This document shows positions 46,018 through 55,116 of a stretch of DNA of 64,000 nucleotides, piece after piece (position 1 is the first letter of the stretch; each line of letters opens with the position of its first letter). Position numbers and translations under genes: made by a program. The stretch comes from Petrotoga olearia DSM 13574 (GTDB lineage: Bacteria > Thermotogota > Thermotogae > Petrotogales > Petrotogaceae). The notes under the pieces were generated by a model that was given only the letters and a program-made list of their open reading frames with translations, did no database searches and was not told the origin of the DNA. The DNA is taken from NCBI RefSeq assembly GCF_002895525.1, contig NZ_AZRL01000022.1, positions 248,001-312,000 on the forward strand, read 5' to 3'.

Positions 46018-47011
46018 CTTCCACACGCTCCTTTGAGTTCAAAAAACAGGCTGATTTGTGTCCGTCACTTATCTCAACGAGTTGTGGACGTTCCTTTTTA
46101 CATATTTCCATCGCATATGGACATCTGGGATGGAATGGACATCCTTGCGGTAGGTTCGCTAGTGAGGGGGGTGATCCAGGTGCACTGACTTTGTAACTTT
46201 TGTCTCCCATCTTTGGTAGTGAGCCTATTAGAAATTTTGTGTATGGGTGTAGTGGGTTTTCGAATATCTCATCCGTTTCCCCTTCTTCTACAAACATACC
46301 TGCGTACATTATCCCCATCCTGTCCGTTATGTTCGCATGTACAGCCATGTCGTGGGTTACCAGTATTATCGTGTTTTTTTGTATTTTTTGTATGTCTTTT
46401 AGTAATTGTATTACCGCCCTTTGCGCTACTACATCCAACGCCGTTGTTGGTTCGTCCGCTACTATGATCCTTGGATTGAGTATCGTTGCTAAGGCTATCG
46501 TCGTCCTTTGCCTCATTCCTCCAGATAGTTGGTGTGGGTATGATTTTAATACCCTTAGCGGTAATCCCAAGGCGGTTAAATGTTTCTTCAGTGGTTCTTC
46601 AAATTCTTTTTCTTCGTCTTTTATCTTTTTGTGTGAGGTCACAAAGTCTTTGAATGATTCTTTTATCCTTATTATCGGATTCAACGCACTCATCGATCCT
46701 TGCGGTATGTACGATATGAATTGCCATCTTAATTTCCTGTATTCTTCTTGACTCATTTTGGTTATGTCTATCTCTTTCCCTTCAACTTCGTAGTATATCT
46801 TTCCATCTACTATCCTCAGTGGTGGTTCGGCTAAACCACATATCGTTTTTAGAAATGTGCTTTTCCCACATCCACTTTCCCCTGCTATCCCGTATATTTC
46901 ATCTTCTCGTATACTTATACTTACATCGTTGACCGCTTTTACTTCTTTTTTCTCTTCTTGCATTTCAAATATGTAATACGATTTTAGTTTTTCTGTTTTT
47001 AATACTTCCAA
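46004..47011 (-). CDS. Oligopeptide/oligosaccharide ABC transporter ATPase (OppD-type)
   Basis: The first ATPase of the importer. Walker A is GESGCGKSTFLKT, the signature LSGGMRQRTTIALA and Walker B IIVADEPTTALD. The C-terminal extension carries CPFHPRCPYAMEICKKE. I place the start at TTG 47011 (335 aa), with AAGGAG eight bases upstream inside the end of the permease gene. It is coupled to both neighbours. Confidence 0.94.
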   Translation of the reverse strand: MEVLKTEKLKSYYIFEMQEEKKEVKAVNDVSISIREDEIYGIAGESGCGKSTFLKTICGLAEPPLRIVDGKIYYEVEGKEIDITKMSQEEYRKLRWQFISYIPQGSMSALNPIIRIKESFKDFVTSHKKIKDEEKEFEEPLKKHLTALGLPLRVLKSYPHQLSGGMRQRTTIALATILNPRIIVADEPTTALDVVAQRAVIQLLKDIQKIQKNTIILVTHDMAVHANITDRMGIMYAGMFVEEGETDEIFENPLHPYTKFLIGSLPKMGDKSYKVSAPGSPPSLANLPQGCPFHPRCPYAMEICKKERPQLVEISDGHKSACFLNSKERVEDARK

Positions 47012-47016
47012 CCTTT

Positions 47017-47880
47017 TCACTCCTTCGCCTTACCGATTCTTTGTATCCTTGTCCTTGGGTCTAGGTATTCACTTAGACTTGTCGAGAGTAGGTACAAGGC
47101 TACAAACAAGAAGATCGATATTATTACAGGTGTTAGTATCCACCACCAGTATCCCAGTAGCATCGCTTGGTAGTTTACCGCCCAGTGTATCATCGTTCCT
47201 ATCGTTGGTATTTCTGTGTTGGATAAACCCAATACCGATAACGTTACTTCCATCCCTACCGCCCATATCATGTTGTTTATCAACGTCGAGAATATTACCG
47301 GTATTATGAATGGAAAGTATTCTTTTATTACCAGGTTGAACGTCCTTGTCCCTGATAGTATCGATGTGTATGTGAATTCCCTTTCCCTTAGACTTAGTAT
47401 TTGTGATCGTATTACCCGGGCATCCCACGCCCATCCAAATAGACTTAGTATGAGCCCTAATAGTACCATCGTTAAGTTTTCCCTTATTACCGATGCTATC
47501 AGTATCAGGATCGGTAAGAGCGGTATTACCACAAAACTGTCGTTTATCGACATCAATACTTTGTCGGTTTTTCCCCCTTTGTACCCCGATACTAATCCCA
47601 TTATTATCGCTATCATCCTCGATATTCCTGAGGCTATCAATGCTATTGTTAGTGAGTTTCTTATCGCAAACGTAGATTGCCAGAATAGGTCTTGTCCTTG
47701 GGATGTCGTTCCGAATATGTGTGGCCAACTGGGTGGTTTGTCCCTAGGAACCACGTTCCACCTTAGTGGATCGTATGGCGAGAAGAATGAGAGTATTGAC
47801 ATGAAGGCTAAAATACATATTACTATGAACGCAAATCTGAACCTTCCATCTTTCATTAGTTCCTTGAATCCTTCCAACAT
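47017..47880 (-). CDS. Peptide-class ABC transporter permease (OppC/DppC-type)
   Basis: An inner membrane permease of 287 aa with about six helices. The N-terminal FSPYDPLRWNVVPRDKPPSWPHIFGTTSQGQDLF is typical of DppC/OppC proteins, and the ATPase-contact loop is REREFTYTSILSGTRTFNLV. The ATG at 47880 follows GAGGTGATA. It pairs with the permease gene one base upstream. Confidence 0.94.
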   Translation of the reverse strand: MLEGFKELMKDGRFRFAFIVICILAFMSILSFFSPYDPLRWNVVPRDKPPSWPHIFGTTSQGQDLFWQSTFAIRNSLTIALIASGISRMIAIIMGLVSGYKGGKTDKVLMSINDSFVVIPLLPILILIASVIRENLTMVLLGLILSLFGWAWDARVIRSQILSLREREFTYTSILSGTRTFNLVIKEYFPFIIPVIFSTLINNMIWAVGMEVTLSVLGLSNTEIPTIGTMIHWAVNYQAMLLGYWWWILTPVIISIFLFVALYLLSTSLSEYLDPRTRIQRIGKAKE

Positions 47881-47887
47881 TATCACC

Positions 47888-48895
47888 TCATCTGTACCTT
47901 ACTCTTGGGTCAAAGAGTGGATATATTAGATCTATTATCAGCGTTGCTGACGCTATCCCTATTACCGATAACGAGACTATCCCTATTATTAGGTTGTAGT
48001 CGTTTGAGTTTATCGCTCCGTATAGTAACGTTCCTAGCCCTGGATAGGCGAATACTATTTCTGTTATCAATGCCCCTCCAAAGATTTGCCCTAAAGATAG
48101 GGCTAAGTTGGTTACTTGCGGTAATAACCCGTTTCTGAATACGTATTTGAAGGCTATCTTTGATTCTTTTAATCCACCGGCTTTCGCATACATCACATAG
48201 TCTTCGGCTACTATGTTTGATACTATGAGTTTCATCGTTTGTATGTTGGCTGCTATTCCTAAAACCATCAACGATATCGCAGGTAGAAACGAGTGTAATA
48301 ACACGTCCGATATGAACGCCCAGTTGAACCCTATTTGTCTTCCAACTGAGTATCCACCCGCCGATGGGAATATCGGTATCAGATAGGCAAATACTATGAG
48401 TAGTAGTAATGCAAATATGTAGTAGGGTATGGGCCTTACCACCATCGCTATGTTATCTAATGTTTGTGCCCATGTTTTGTTTTTGAAGTATCCTGCAAGC
48501 GCCCCTATTATACTTCCTACTAACCAAGAGATGATTGTAGTTGTTAATAGTAATCCAGCCGTCCAGGGCAGTGAGTCCATTATTAGCTCCATTACAGGTA
48601 CAGGAAATTGAAAAAGGGATGGACCAAAGTCTCCATGTAGCAGTCTTCCCCAAAAGGCAACGTATTGTTCAAACATCCCTCCTTCTAATCCGTACATCTC
48701 TGTGAGCGATTGCCTTAATGCTTCAACTGCCGCTGGGTCTAAGAAGGCACCTTGTGATGTCATTTGACTGATTACTTGTTGTACGGGATCAACCGGCGTT
48801 AGCCTGGGTACAATAAATACCACCGTTATCCCTACGAATACTACAACTAGAAATTGTATTATTCTTGGTAGCAAGTATCGCTTGAAAAATAGCAA
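47888..48895 (-). CDS. Peptide-class ABC transporter permease (OppB/DppB-type)
   Basis: An inner membrane permease of 335 aa with six helices. It begins LPRIIQFLVVVFVGITVVFIVPRLTPVDPV, typical of OppB proteins, and carries the EAA-like loop EDYVMYAKAGGLKESKIAFKYVFRNGLLP. TTG start behind GGAGGTGTAACACT. A hairpin separates it from the binding-protein gene, which should lower permease expression relative to the binding protein. Confidence 0.94.
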   Translation of the reverse strand: MLFFKRYLLPRIIQFLVVVFVGITVVFIVPRLTPVDPVQQVISQMTSQGAFLDPAAVEALRQSLTEMYGLEGGMFEQYVAFWGRLLHGDFGPSLFQFPVPVMELIMDSLPWTAGLLLTTTIISWLVGSIIGALAGYFKNKTWAQTLDNIAMVVRPIPYYIFALLLLIVFAYLIPIFPSAGGYSVGRQIGFNWAFISDVLLHSFLPAISLMVLGIAANIQTMKLIVSNIVAEDYVMYAKAGGLKESKIAFKYVFRNGLLPQVTNLALSLGQIFGGALITEIVFAYPGLGTLLYGAINSNDYNLIIGIVSLSVIGIASATLIIDLIYPLFDPRVRYR

Positions 48896-48915
48896 AGTGT
48901 TACACCTCCATAATA

Positions 48916-48933
48916 AGCCCCCCGAAGGGGGCT
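48916..48933 (-). terminator. GC-rich hairpin between binding protein and permease genes
   Basis: AGCCCCC and GGGGGCT form a perfect 7-bp stem with a 4-base loop, 22 bases past the binding-protein stop codon and 20 bases before the next start. It has no long T-run (TTATTATGG follows), so it probably attenuates read-through or protects the binding-protein mRNA. Confidence 0.6.
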
Positions 48934-48954
48934 CAATGTATTTATCTGTAACCT

Positions 48955-50844
48955 TTATTTCCTTCCTGTTGGTTCAAGAAAGGGCAGTACGTATTTGAAG
49001 TTAGGCCAGTGATGATAGGGAATCATATATGGATTTTCAGCACCAGGATAATTCGTCCAATAATACTCATCCCATCCTACTACTCCAGGATATCCAAAAG
49101 TTGGAATTGAAGGCATTTCTTCTACAAGTATTTTTAACCCTTCTATACCTAATTCCATGTTTTCCTCACTATCCCAGTCTACCTTTTCCATTCCTTCTAT
49201 AACCTTATCCATTCTCGGATCTGTCCATCTGCCTGGTGCAGGTCCCAAATTAGTAATAGCATTTTCTCCTATAGGTTGGTAGTATTTTGAGTGTGTACTT
49301 GAAAAAACACGGTACAAATCAGGATGACCACCCCACGGCTCAGATGCAGGCCATTGGGCACTGACTTCAAAGTTACCTGATACAACAATACTTGCATCTT
49401 GTTCACTAGGAGTAACTGAAACATCTATACCAAAGTTTCTCCATTGTTGTGCTGCAGCAAGTGCATTCCTATGTGCAGGATGTGAAGGATTTGCATTGGC
49501 AATAATATTAATTTTCCAAGGTGTACCGTCTGGTAACAACCATTTGCCATTTTTATCTTTTGTAAATCCATTCCTTTCTAACAGTTGTTCCGCTACATCA
49601 GGTGCGTATTTCCACCATCCTGGTCCAAACATCTCTTTCAACGCTTCTATATCGTTTGGTACCTCGTATCCTCTTTCTCTCGCATATTGGGCTGCTCTTA
49701 ATGTAGCCGTTGGATCGTACGGTTTGAATGGTCTCCCATTAACTTCTATGTCTAATGTGAAATTCTTCAACCAATCTTCTAATGGTTCATAGTACCATTC
49801 TTGGTAAACCGGCATAGGAGGAAGGTGAAGTGCGCCCATAGGTGCAGCACCATCAAACGCTATCCCTATGTAATCTACTATATCTATTGCGAGAGTTAAT
49901 GCCCACCTTACATCTTTTATGTTGTATGGATATACATCAGTATTGAATATAACACCTGTCATACATGGATCCGTGTTAACTACCCACGGGTATTCTATTC
50001 TGTATCCCCTTGAGTATTGATTCCTTTGAATGAGTGCTCTGAATGCTTCCATTGTTAAATCTGCCATGTCTAAGTTATGGTTGGCTTGTGCAATTACTTG
50101 ATTTGTAGCTTCTCCATAGTAATAGAAAAGTACGTATTTTGGTTTTGGCTCACCAAACAACATTCCAGTTGGTGTTCTATCCCAATCTTCCCTTTTTTCC
50201 CAAAGTGTCCAATAACCAGCACGATCATAATCTTTTAGAACGTATGGACCACTGCTTATCGGAGGGTTGTAATTAAAGGATAGCGGGTCTTCTACTTTTT
50301 CAAAAATATGTTTTGGGAAAGGTCTCCATGCTCCCCATCTGTCTACAAAATTAGCGTGGAATCGTGCATTAGGTTCCTTTAGTTCAAATACCACAGTGTA
50401 ATCATCTGTTTTGTATACTTTATCAACGTGAAGCCTAAACTGATCATGATAAGCCATTCCTTGATATTTCATGGCTGTTGTGATGGCGTACACAATATCA
50501 TCGGCAGTAATTTCAACACCATCACTCCAATAACATCCTTCCCTTAACTTAACCGTCATCTTTGTGAAGTCTTCGTTGTAAATCGGACCTTCCGCTGCAA
50601 GAGAATTAATAACTTCTCCCCTGGTAGGTTCCATCATCCACAATGGTTCCAGCATCAATTGTTGAATCCCTTGATCAGGAGTTCTCCAGCTACTGGTAAA
50701 TATGTTGAAGATACCAGGTGAGTTTACTCTTCCGGTTAAAACGTTAGCAATGAGTGTTTCTTCCCTTGGAATCCCAGCTACTTGTGAAAATCCTGCAACA
50801 ACAAGTAACACGGAAACAAAAATCACCAATAAGCTCTTTTTCAT
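48955..50844 (-). CDS. ABC transporter substrate-binding protein (SBP family 5)
   Basis: The periplasmic binding protein of the importer, 629 aa. The start is ATG 50844, behind AGGAGGTGTGAAAGA; this exposes a clean signal peptide (MKKSLLVIFVSVLLVVAGFS). An ATG at 50937 would bury it. The body is a family 5 (peptide/nickel/oligosaccharide) binding protein with LREGCYWSDGVEITADDIVYA and an aromatic-rich core. No lipobox Cys is seen. First gene of the xylan operon; it is preceded by two tandem promoters with XylR-like sites, which supports xylo-oligosaccharide as ligand. Confidence 0.94.
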   Translation of the reverse strand: MKKSLLVIFVSVLLVVAGFSQVAGIPREETLIANVLTGRVNSPGIFNIFTSSWRTPDQGIQQLMLEPLWMMEPTRGEVINSLAAEGPIYNEDFTKMTVKLREGCYWSDGVEITADDIVYAITTAMKYQGMAYHDQFRLHVDKVYKTDDYTVVFELKEPNARFHANFVDRWGAWRPFPKHIFEKVEDPLSFNYNPPISSGPYVLKDYDRAGYWTLWEKREDWDRTPTGMLFGEPKPKYVLFYYYGEATNQVIAQANHNLDMADLTMEAFRALIQRNQYSRGYRIEYPWVVNTDPCMTGVIFNTDVYPYNIKDVRWALTLAIDIVDYIGIAFDGAAPMGALHLPPMPVYQEWYYEPLEDWLKNFTLDIEVNGRPFKPYDPTATLRAAQYARERGYEVPNDIEALKEMFGPGWWKYAPDVAEQLLERNGFTKDKNGKWLLPDGTPWKINIIANANPSHPAHRNALAAAQQWRNFGIDVSVTPSEQDASIVVSGNFEVSAQWPASEPWGGHPDLYRVFSSTHSKYYQPIGENAITNLGPAPGRWTDPRMDKVIEGMEKVDWDSEENMELGIEGLKILVEEMPSIPTFGYPGVVGWDEYYWTNYPGAENPYMIPYHHWPNFKYVLPFLEPTGRK

Positions 50845-50972
50845 TCTTTCACACCTCCTAATGAATTTTTTACACTTACTTTGGATTTTCTTCCCAAAGT
50901 AATAAAAATTAAAGTCCATTAACAATCTTTTCCCCATTATTAAACTTCAAACATAAAAATCATAGAGTTCTC

Positions 50973-51001
50973 CATTAGGAATACTAAGCAAAAAAAATCA
51001 A
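50973..51001 (-). promoter_or_regulatory. Proximal promoter of the xylan operon (weak)
   Basis: Reading leftward, TTGATT (51001-50996) is followed 17-18 bases later by CTAATG/TAATGG. Both hexamers are poor, but their spacing to the XylR-like site (copy C) matches that of copies A and B. Confidence 0.4.
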
Positions 51002-51004
51002 TGG

Positions 51005-51025
51005 TAAGTTTATCCAATCAATTAA
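51005..51025. promoter_or_regulatory. Candidate XylR (ROK) operator, copy C
   Basis: On the minus strand TTAATTGATT-G-GATAAACTTA, 18 of 21 bases identical to copies A and B. It lies 3 bp upstream of the weak -35 at 50996-51001. Confidence 0.55.
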
Positions 51026-51247
51026 TATTCGAATCAACGACAACTCATTTTCATTCTTTCTAATTTATTTTTTAAAAAATCAAAAAAATCTTTGTCTTTG
51101 AATTGGAAATTAAAATAATTTTATTAAATCTTACAATTAAACAGTTTTTTAATCTAACCAACATTTTTTATTGCAATGTAGCAAATTGGATTTATATAAT
51201 TTCAAAGAAAATAATCATCTAAACAAGTTCAAATTTTGTTCAGAATA

Positions 51248-51276
51248 ATTATATGTGAGTTAACTTTTTTTGTCAA
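51248..51276 (-). promoter_or_regulatory. Distal promoter of the xylan operon (consensus)
   Basis: Reading leftward, TTGACA (51276-51271), a 17-bp spacer and TATAAT (51253-51248): a perfect sigma-A promoter about 400 bases ahead of the binding-protein gene. Confidence 0.75.
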
Positions 51277-51279
51277 TCA

Positions 51280-51300
51280 TTAATTTATCCAATCAACTAA
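51280..51300. promoter_or_regulatory. Candidate XylR (ROK) operator, copy B
   Basis: The 21-bp inverted repeat is identical to copy A (33085-33105) and sits at the same distance from its -35 box. The identity extends over 31 bases (51278-51308). Confidence 0.7.
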
Positions 51301-51456
51301 TATTAGGAGCGATTACGGACAATTATTTGCGATTAGGAAGCTTTTTCTTAGTTTTTCTTAATTTTTGTAAAAAATTGTTTTCTAAGATTTCGTTAGATTT
51401 TCTCGTTTAATCGACTTAGATTGTTTTTAATCACCATTAATTAGCTCTATTTGAAA

Positions 51457-51485
51457 GTGAGAAATTTTTTTCACAGTGTTATAAT
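51457..51485 (+). promoter_or_regulatory. Promoter and operator-like repeat of the hut operon
   Basis: TGTTATAAT is an extended -10 at 51477-51485, about 50 bases before hutH. In the -35 region GTGAGAAA and TTTTTCAC (51457-51474) form an imperfect inverted repeat that could bind a repressor. Confidence 0.5.
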
Positions 51486-51535
51486 TTTGTTAGAAGATGG
51501 GAAATTTTTGTTTGATCGAAAGTGAGGTCTTATAT

Positions 51536-53059
51536 TTGAAAAAGGTCTATATAGACGGTGAACACCTGAGTTTGGAAGATGTGATTAATGTAGCTAAACA
51601 TTATTACGAAGTGGCTATCGATAAATCTGTCCTTGAGAACATTGAGAACTCCAGAAAAATTGTAGAAAAGTTTGCAGAAGAGGAAAAAGTCATATATGGT
51701 ATAACTACTGGCTTTGGAGAACTCTGTAATGTTTTCATTTCGAACGATAAAACAGAGAAATTACAAAAGAATCTGATCAGAAGCCATGCATGCGGAATTG
51801 GGGATCCTTTGGATATAGAAACTGTTAGAGCGATTATGTTGCTTCGTGCGAATTCTTTGGTCAAAGGTTTTTCTGGAATAAGGTTATCCACCATACAAAC
51901 TCTGATTGATATGATCAACAAGAAGGTTCACCCAATAATACCAGAAAAAGGATCTTTAGGAGCCAGTGGTGATCTTGCTCCTTTAGCCCATATGGTTTTA
52001 CCGATGATAGGAGAAGGAGAAGCTTATTACGAGGGCAAACGGTTAAATGGAAAAGAAGCAATGAAGTTGGCTGGAATAGATACGATAAATCTTGTTGCCA
52101 AGGAAGGTCTCGCTTTGATAAATGGAACACAAGTTATGACGGCTATAGGCGCATTATCGATATACGATAGCATAGAACTTTTAAAAACAGCAGACATAAT
52201 TTCATCGTTGAGTTTTGAGGCGCTGAACGGTGTCATCGAGGCTTTTGATGAGAGGGTACACAATCTAAGACCTCATAAAGGGCAGATTGGCTCAGCTAAT
52301 AATTTAAGGAAAATACTAGAAGGTAGTAAAATGGTGTCTCATCAAGGGGTATTACGTGTTCAAGATGCCTATTCCCTTAGATGTATCCCGCAGGTTCACG
52401 GTGCTTCACGTGATGCGGTAAATTATGTAGAAGATATCATCGTGAAAGAGATGAATGCAGCAACCGATAATCCTTTGATATTTTCAAAAGAAGAAGCGAT
52501 ATCCGCAGGGAATTTTCACGGTCAACCAATCGCATTGGGCATGGACTTTTTGGCAATTGCTCTATCTGAAATTGCAAATATCTCAGAAAGACGTATAGAA
52601 AGACTCGTTAATCCTAAATTGAGCGGGTTACCTCCTTTTCTGATAGAAGAAAGTGGTTTGAATTCTGGTTTTATGCTGGTTCAATATTCAGCCGCCTCTT
52701 TGGTTTCAGAAAACAAAGTCTTAGCCCATCCTGCAAGTGTTGACTCAATTCCTTCTTCCGCAAACCAAGAAGATCACGTTTCTATGGGTACAATCGCAGC
52801 GAGAAAAGCGAAGAATATTCTAAACAACGTCCAAAAAGTATTAGCTATGGAAATGCTTTGTGCTTGCCAAGCCATAGATTTACGAGGGAATAAAGGTTTA
52901 GGAAAAGGTTCAAAGATAGTTTATGATATAGTAAGAGATAAAGTACCAAAGATAAACGAAGACAGAGCAATGTACGAAGTGATAGATAAATGTGAAGACA
53001 TATTAAAATCTGGCATAATCGTTAAAGAAGTGGAAAAAGTAATTGGTAAATTATTTTAA
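51536..53059 (+). CDS. hutH: Histidine ammonia-lyase
   Basis: HutH removes ammonia from histidine to give urocanate. The self-formed MIO prosthetic group comes from the Ala-Ser-Gly at residues 143-145 in GSLGASGDLAPLAHM. YGITTGFGEL with its catalytic Tyr and the QDAYSLRCIPQVHGASRD segment are intact. I place the start at TTG 51536 (507 aa, normal length), six bases after GTGAGGT; the ATG at 51497 adds 13 unsupported residues and lies closer to the -10. First gene of the hut operon. Confidence 0.97.
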   Translation: MKKVYIDGEHLSLEDVINVAKHYYEVAIDKSVLENIENSRKIVEKFAEEEKVIYGITTGFGELCNVFISNDKTEKLQKNLIRSHACGIGDPLDIETVRAIMLLRANSLVKGFSGIRLSTIQTLIDMINKKVHPIIPEKGSLGASGDLAPLAHMVLPMIGEGEAYYEGKRLNGKEAMKLAGIDTINLVAKEGLALINGTQVMTAIGALSIYDSIELLKTADIISSLSFEALNGVIEAFDERVHNLRPHKGQIGSANNLRKILEGSKMVSHQGVLRVQDAYSLRCIPQVHGASRDAVNYVEDIIVKEMNAATDNPLIFSKEEAISAGNFHGQPIALGMDFLAIALSEIANISERRIERLVNPKLSGLPPFLIEESGLNSGFMLVQYSAASLVSENKVLAHPASVDSIPSSANQEDHVSMGTIAARKAKNILNNVQKVLAMEMLCACQAIDLRGNKGLGKGSKIVYDIVRDKVPKINEDRAMYEVIDKCEDILKSGIIVKEVEKVIGKLF

Positions 53060-53076
53060 AGAAAGGAGAAATTATC

Positions 53077-55104
53077 ATGGTGAACAATATCGATATTTCT
53101 AACGCAATGTCCATTAAGTTGGATGATGAACTCCCTCCTATGCCCAAATTCATCGAAGGCATAAGAAGGGCACCTAAAAGACCTTTAAACTTATCAAAAA
53201 GAGAAGTAGAACTAGCCCTTGCAAACGCCTTAAGGTACGTGCCGGAAAATTTGCATGAAAAATTGGCTCCAGAATTTCTGCAAGAGTTGTTTACTCGAGG
53301 TAGAATTTATGGATACAGGTATAGGCCTGAGGGCAACATTAAAGCAAAACCTATAGATATGTACAAGGGTAAATGTATTGAAGGAAAGGCATTTCAGGTC
53401 ATGATCGACAACAACTTGGATTTCGATGTTGCTTTGTATCCTTATGAACTGGTAACCTACGGTGAAACCGGTCAAGTATGTCAAAATTGGATGCAGTACA
53501 GATTGATTAAAAAGTACCTAGAAGAACTAACAAGGGAACAAACTTTAGTTGTGGCTTCAGGACATCCCCTTGGCTTGTTCAGATCAACACCAAATAGTCC
53601 ACGAGTGATAATAACAAACGCCTTGATGGTTGGGATGTTTGATGACCAAGAACATTGGATCAAGGCACAAGCTATGGGAGTTGCCAACTACGGGCAAATG
53701 ACTGCGGGAGGTTGGATGTATATAGGACCTCAAGGTATCGTTCATGGCACTTACAATACCTTGTTGAACGCTGGAAGGTTGAAATTAGGGATACCACAAG
53801 ATAGTGATCTAAGAGGACGTTTGTTTGTTAGTTCAGGTTTAGGTGGAATGAGCGGTGCTCAAGCTAAAGCGATAGAAATCGCAAGAGGCGTTGGAATAAT
53901 TGCAGAAGTGGATTATTCGAGAATACAAACAAGACTAAACCAAGGTTGGTTAAAAACTTACAGCAAAGATTTGGACGAAGTTTTTGAAATAGCCTTCGAT
54001 CATCTAAATAGAAAAGAATCCATTTCCATCGGTTATTATGGTAATATTGTAGATCTATTGGAATACATTGTAAAGAAAGGTATAAAGGTAGATTTGCTAT
54101 CAGATCAGACGTCTTGTCACGCCGCCTACGAGGGAGGGTACTGCCCGCAAGGCTTGACTCATGAAGAGAAGAATCACCTCTTAGAAACAAATAAAGAGAG
54201 ATTTGTTGAATTAGTCAACAATTCATTGAGAAGACATTTCGAGCTTATAAAAACAATGGTTGAAAGGGGAACCTACTTTTTTGACTATGGGAATAGTTTC
54301 ATGAAGGCGATTTTTGATGCAGGAGTGAAAGAAATAGCAAAAAATGGGTTGGATGAAAGCGAAGGGTTCATATTTCCCTCGTATGTGGAAGATATAATGG
54401 GGCCATTAATATTCGACTATGGTTATGGACCTTTCAGGTGGGTATGTTTAAGTGGAAAACGGGAAGATCTATTGAAAACGGATAAAGCAGCGATGGAATG
54501 CATAGATCCCAACAGAAGGGGTCAGGATAGAGATAACTACATATGGATTAGAGATGCAGATAAAAACAATCTCGTTGTAGGCACTCAAGCACGAATTCTT
54601 TATCAGGATGCTATGGGCAGGATGAAGATAGCCCTTAAATTCAACGAAATGGTTAGAAAAGGGGAAGTTGGCCCCATTCTGCTTGGAAGGGATCATCACG
54701 ATGCAGGCGGAGCTGACTCTCCTTTTAGAGAAACAGCGAATATAAAAGATGGGAGTAATATAATGGCGGATATGGCAACCCATGATTTCGCTGGAAATAT
54801 AGCAAGGGGAATGAGTTTGGTAACACTGCACAACGGAGGTGGAGTTGGTATCGGTAAGGCCATTAACGGTGGCTTTGGCTTGGTTCTGGATGGAAGTGAA
54901 AGGGTGGATGAAATAATAAAGAACGCAATTCCATGGGATGTTATGGTTGGTGTCGCCAGGCGATCATGGGCTAGGAATGAAGCTTCTATAGAAACATCCA
55001 TAGAGTACAACAAAGAAAACAAAAATACAGACCACATAACTTTACCGTACATTGCTGATGAAAATATGGTAAAAGATTTAGTTGATAAATATTATCAGGG
55101 TTAG
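53077..55104 (+). CDS. hutU: Urocanate hydratase
   Basis: HutU hydrates urocanate to imidazolonepropionate using tightly bound NAD+. Seen are QTAGGWMYIGPQG-like TAGGWMYIGPQGIVHGTY, the glycine-rich SSGLGGMSGAQAKA of the NAD domain, LSDQTSCHAAYEGGYCPQG and FDYGYGPFRWVCLSGKRED. At 675 aa it belongs to the long form found in animals and some anaerobic bacteria, not the 550-residue Pseudomonas/Bacillus form. ATG follows AAAGGAG, 17 bp after hutH. Confidence 0.96.
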   Translation: MVNNIDISNAMSIKLDDELPPMPKFIEGIRRAPKRPLNLSKREVELALANALRYVPENLHEKLAPEFLQELFTRGRIYGYRYRPEGNIKAKPIDMYKGKCIEGKAFQVMIDNNLDFDVALYPYELVTYGETGQVCQNWMQYRLIKKYLEELTREQTLVVASGHPLGLFRSTPNSPRVIITNALMVGMFDDQEHWIKAQAMGVANYGQMTAGGWMYIGPQGIVHGTYNTLLNAGRLKLGIPQDSDLRGRLFVSSGLGGMSGAQAKAIEIARGVGIIAEVDYSRIQTRLNQGWLKTYSKDLDEVFEIAFDHLNRKESISIGYYGNIVDLLEYIVKKGIKVDLLSDQTSCHAAYEGGYCPQGLTHEEKNHLLETNKERFVELVNNSLRRHFELIKTMVERGTYFFDYGNSFMKAIFDAGVKEIAKNGLDESEGFIFPSYVEDIMGPLIFDYGYGPFRWVCLSGKREDLLKTDKAAMECIDPNRRGQDRDNYIWIRDADKNNLVVGTQARILYQDAMGRMKIALKFNEMVRKGEVGPILLGRDHHDAGGADSPFRETANIKDGSNIMADMATHDFAGNIARGMSLVTLHNGGGVGIGKAINGGFGLVLDGSERVDEIIKNAIPWDVMVGVARRSWARNEASIETSIEYNKENKNTDHITLPYIADENMVKDLVDKYYQG

Positions 55105-55116
55105 GAGGTAGATACT

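Larger units (their letters stand above)
50845..51535. other. Intergenic region with divergent xylan and hut control signals
   Basis: This AT-rich region of almost 700 bases holds two leftward promoters with XylR-like sites (copies C and B) and, near its right end, the rightward hut promoter. No gene is seen in it. Between 51030 and 51240 only homopolymer-rich sequence is visible. Confidence 0.6.

Noticed and set aside
47069-47728. A 219-residue open frame on the minus strand inside the permease genes
   Set aside because: It is out of frame with the clear OppC-type permease, its product is a low-complexity run of Asp, Asn, Ile and Gly, and it has no ribosome binding site.
50845-50937. Longer binding protein starting at 50937
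   Set aside because: It would bury the signal peptide, and the good binding site AGGAGGTG fits the ATG at 50844.
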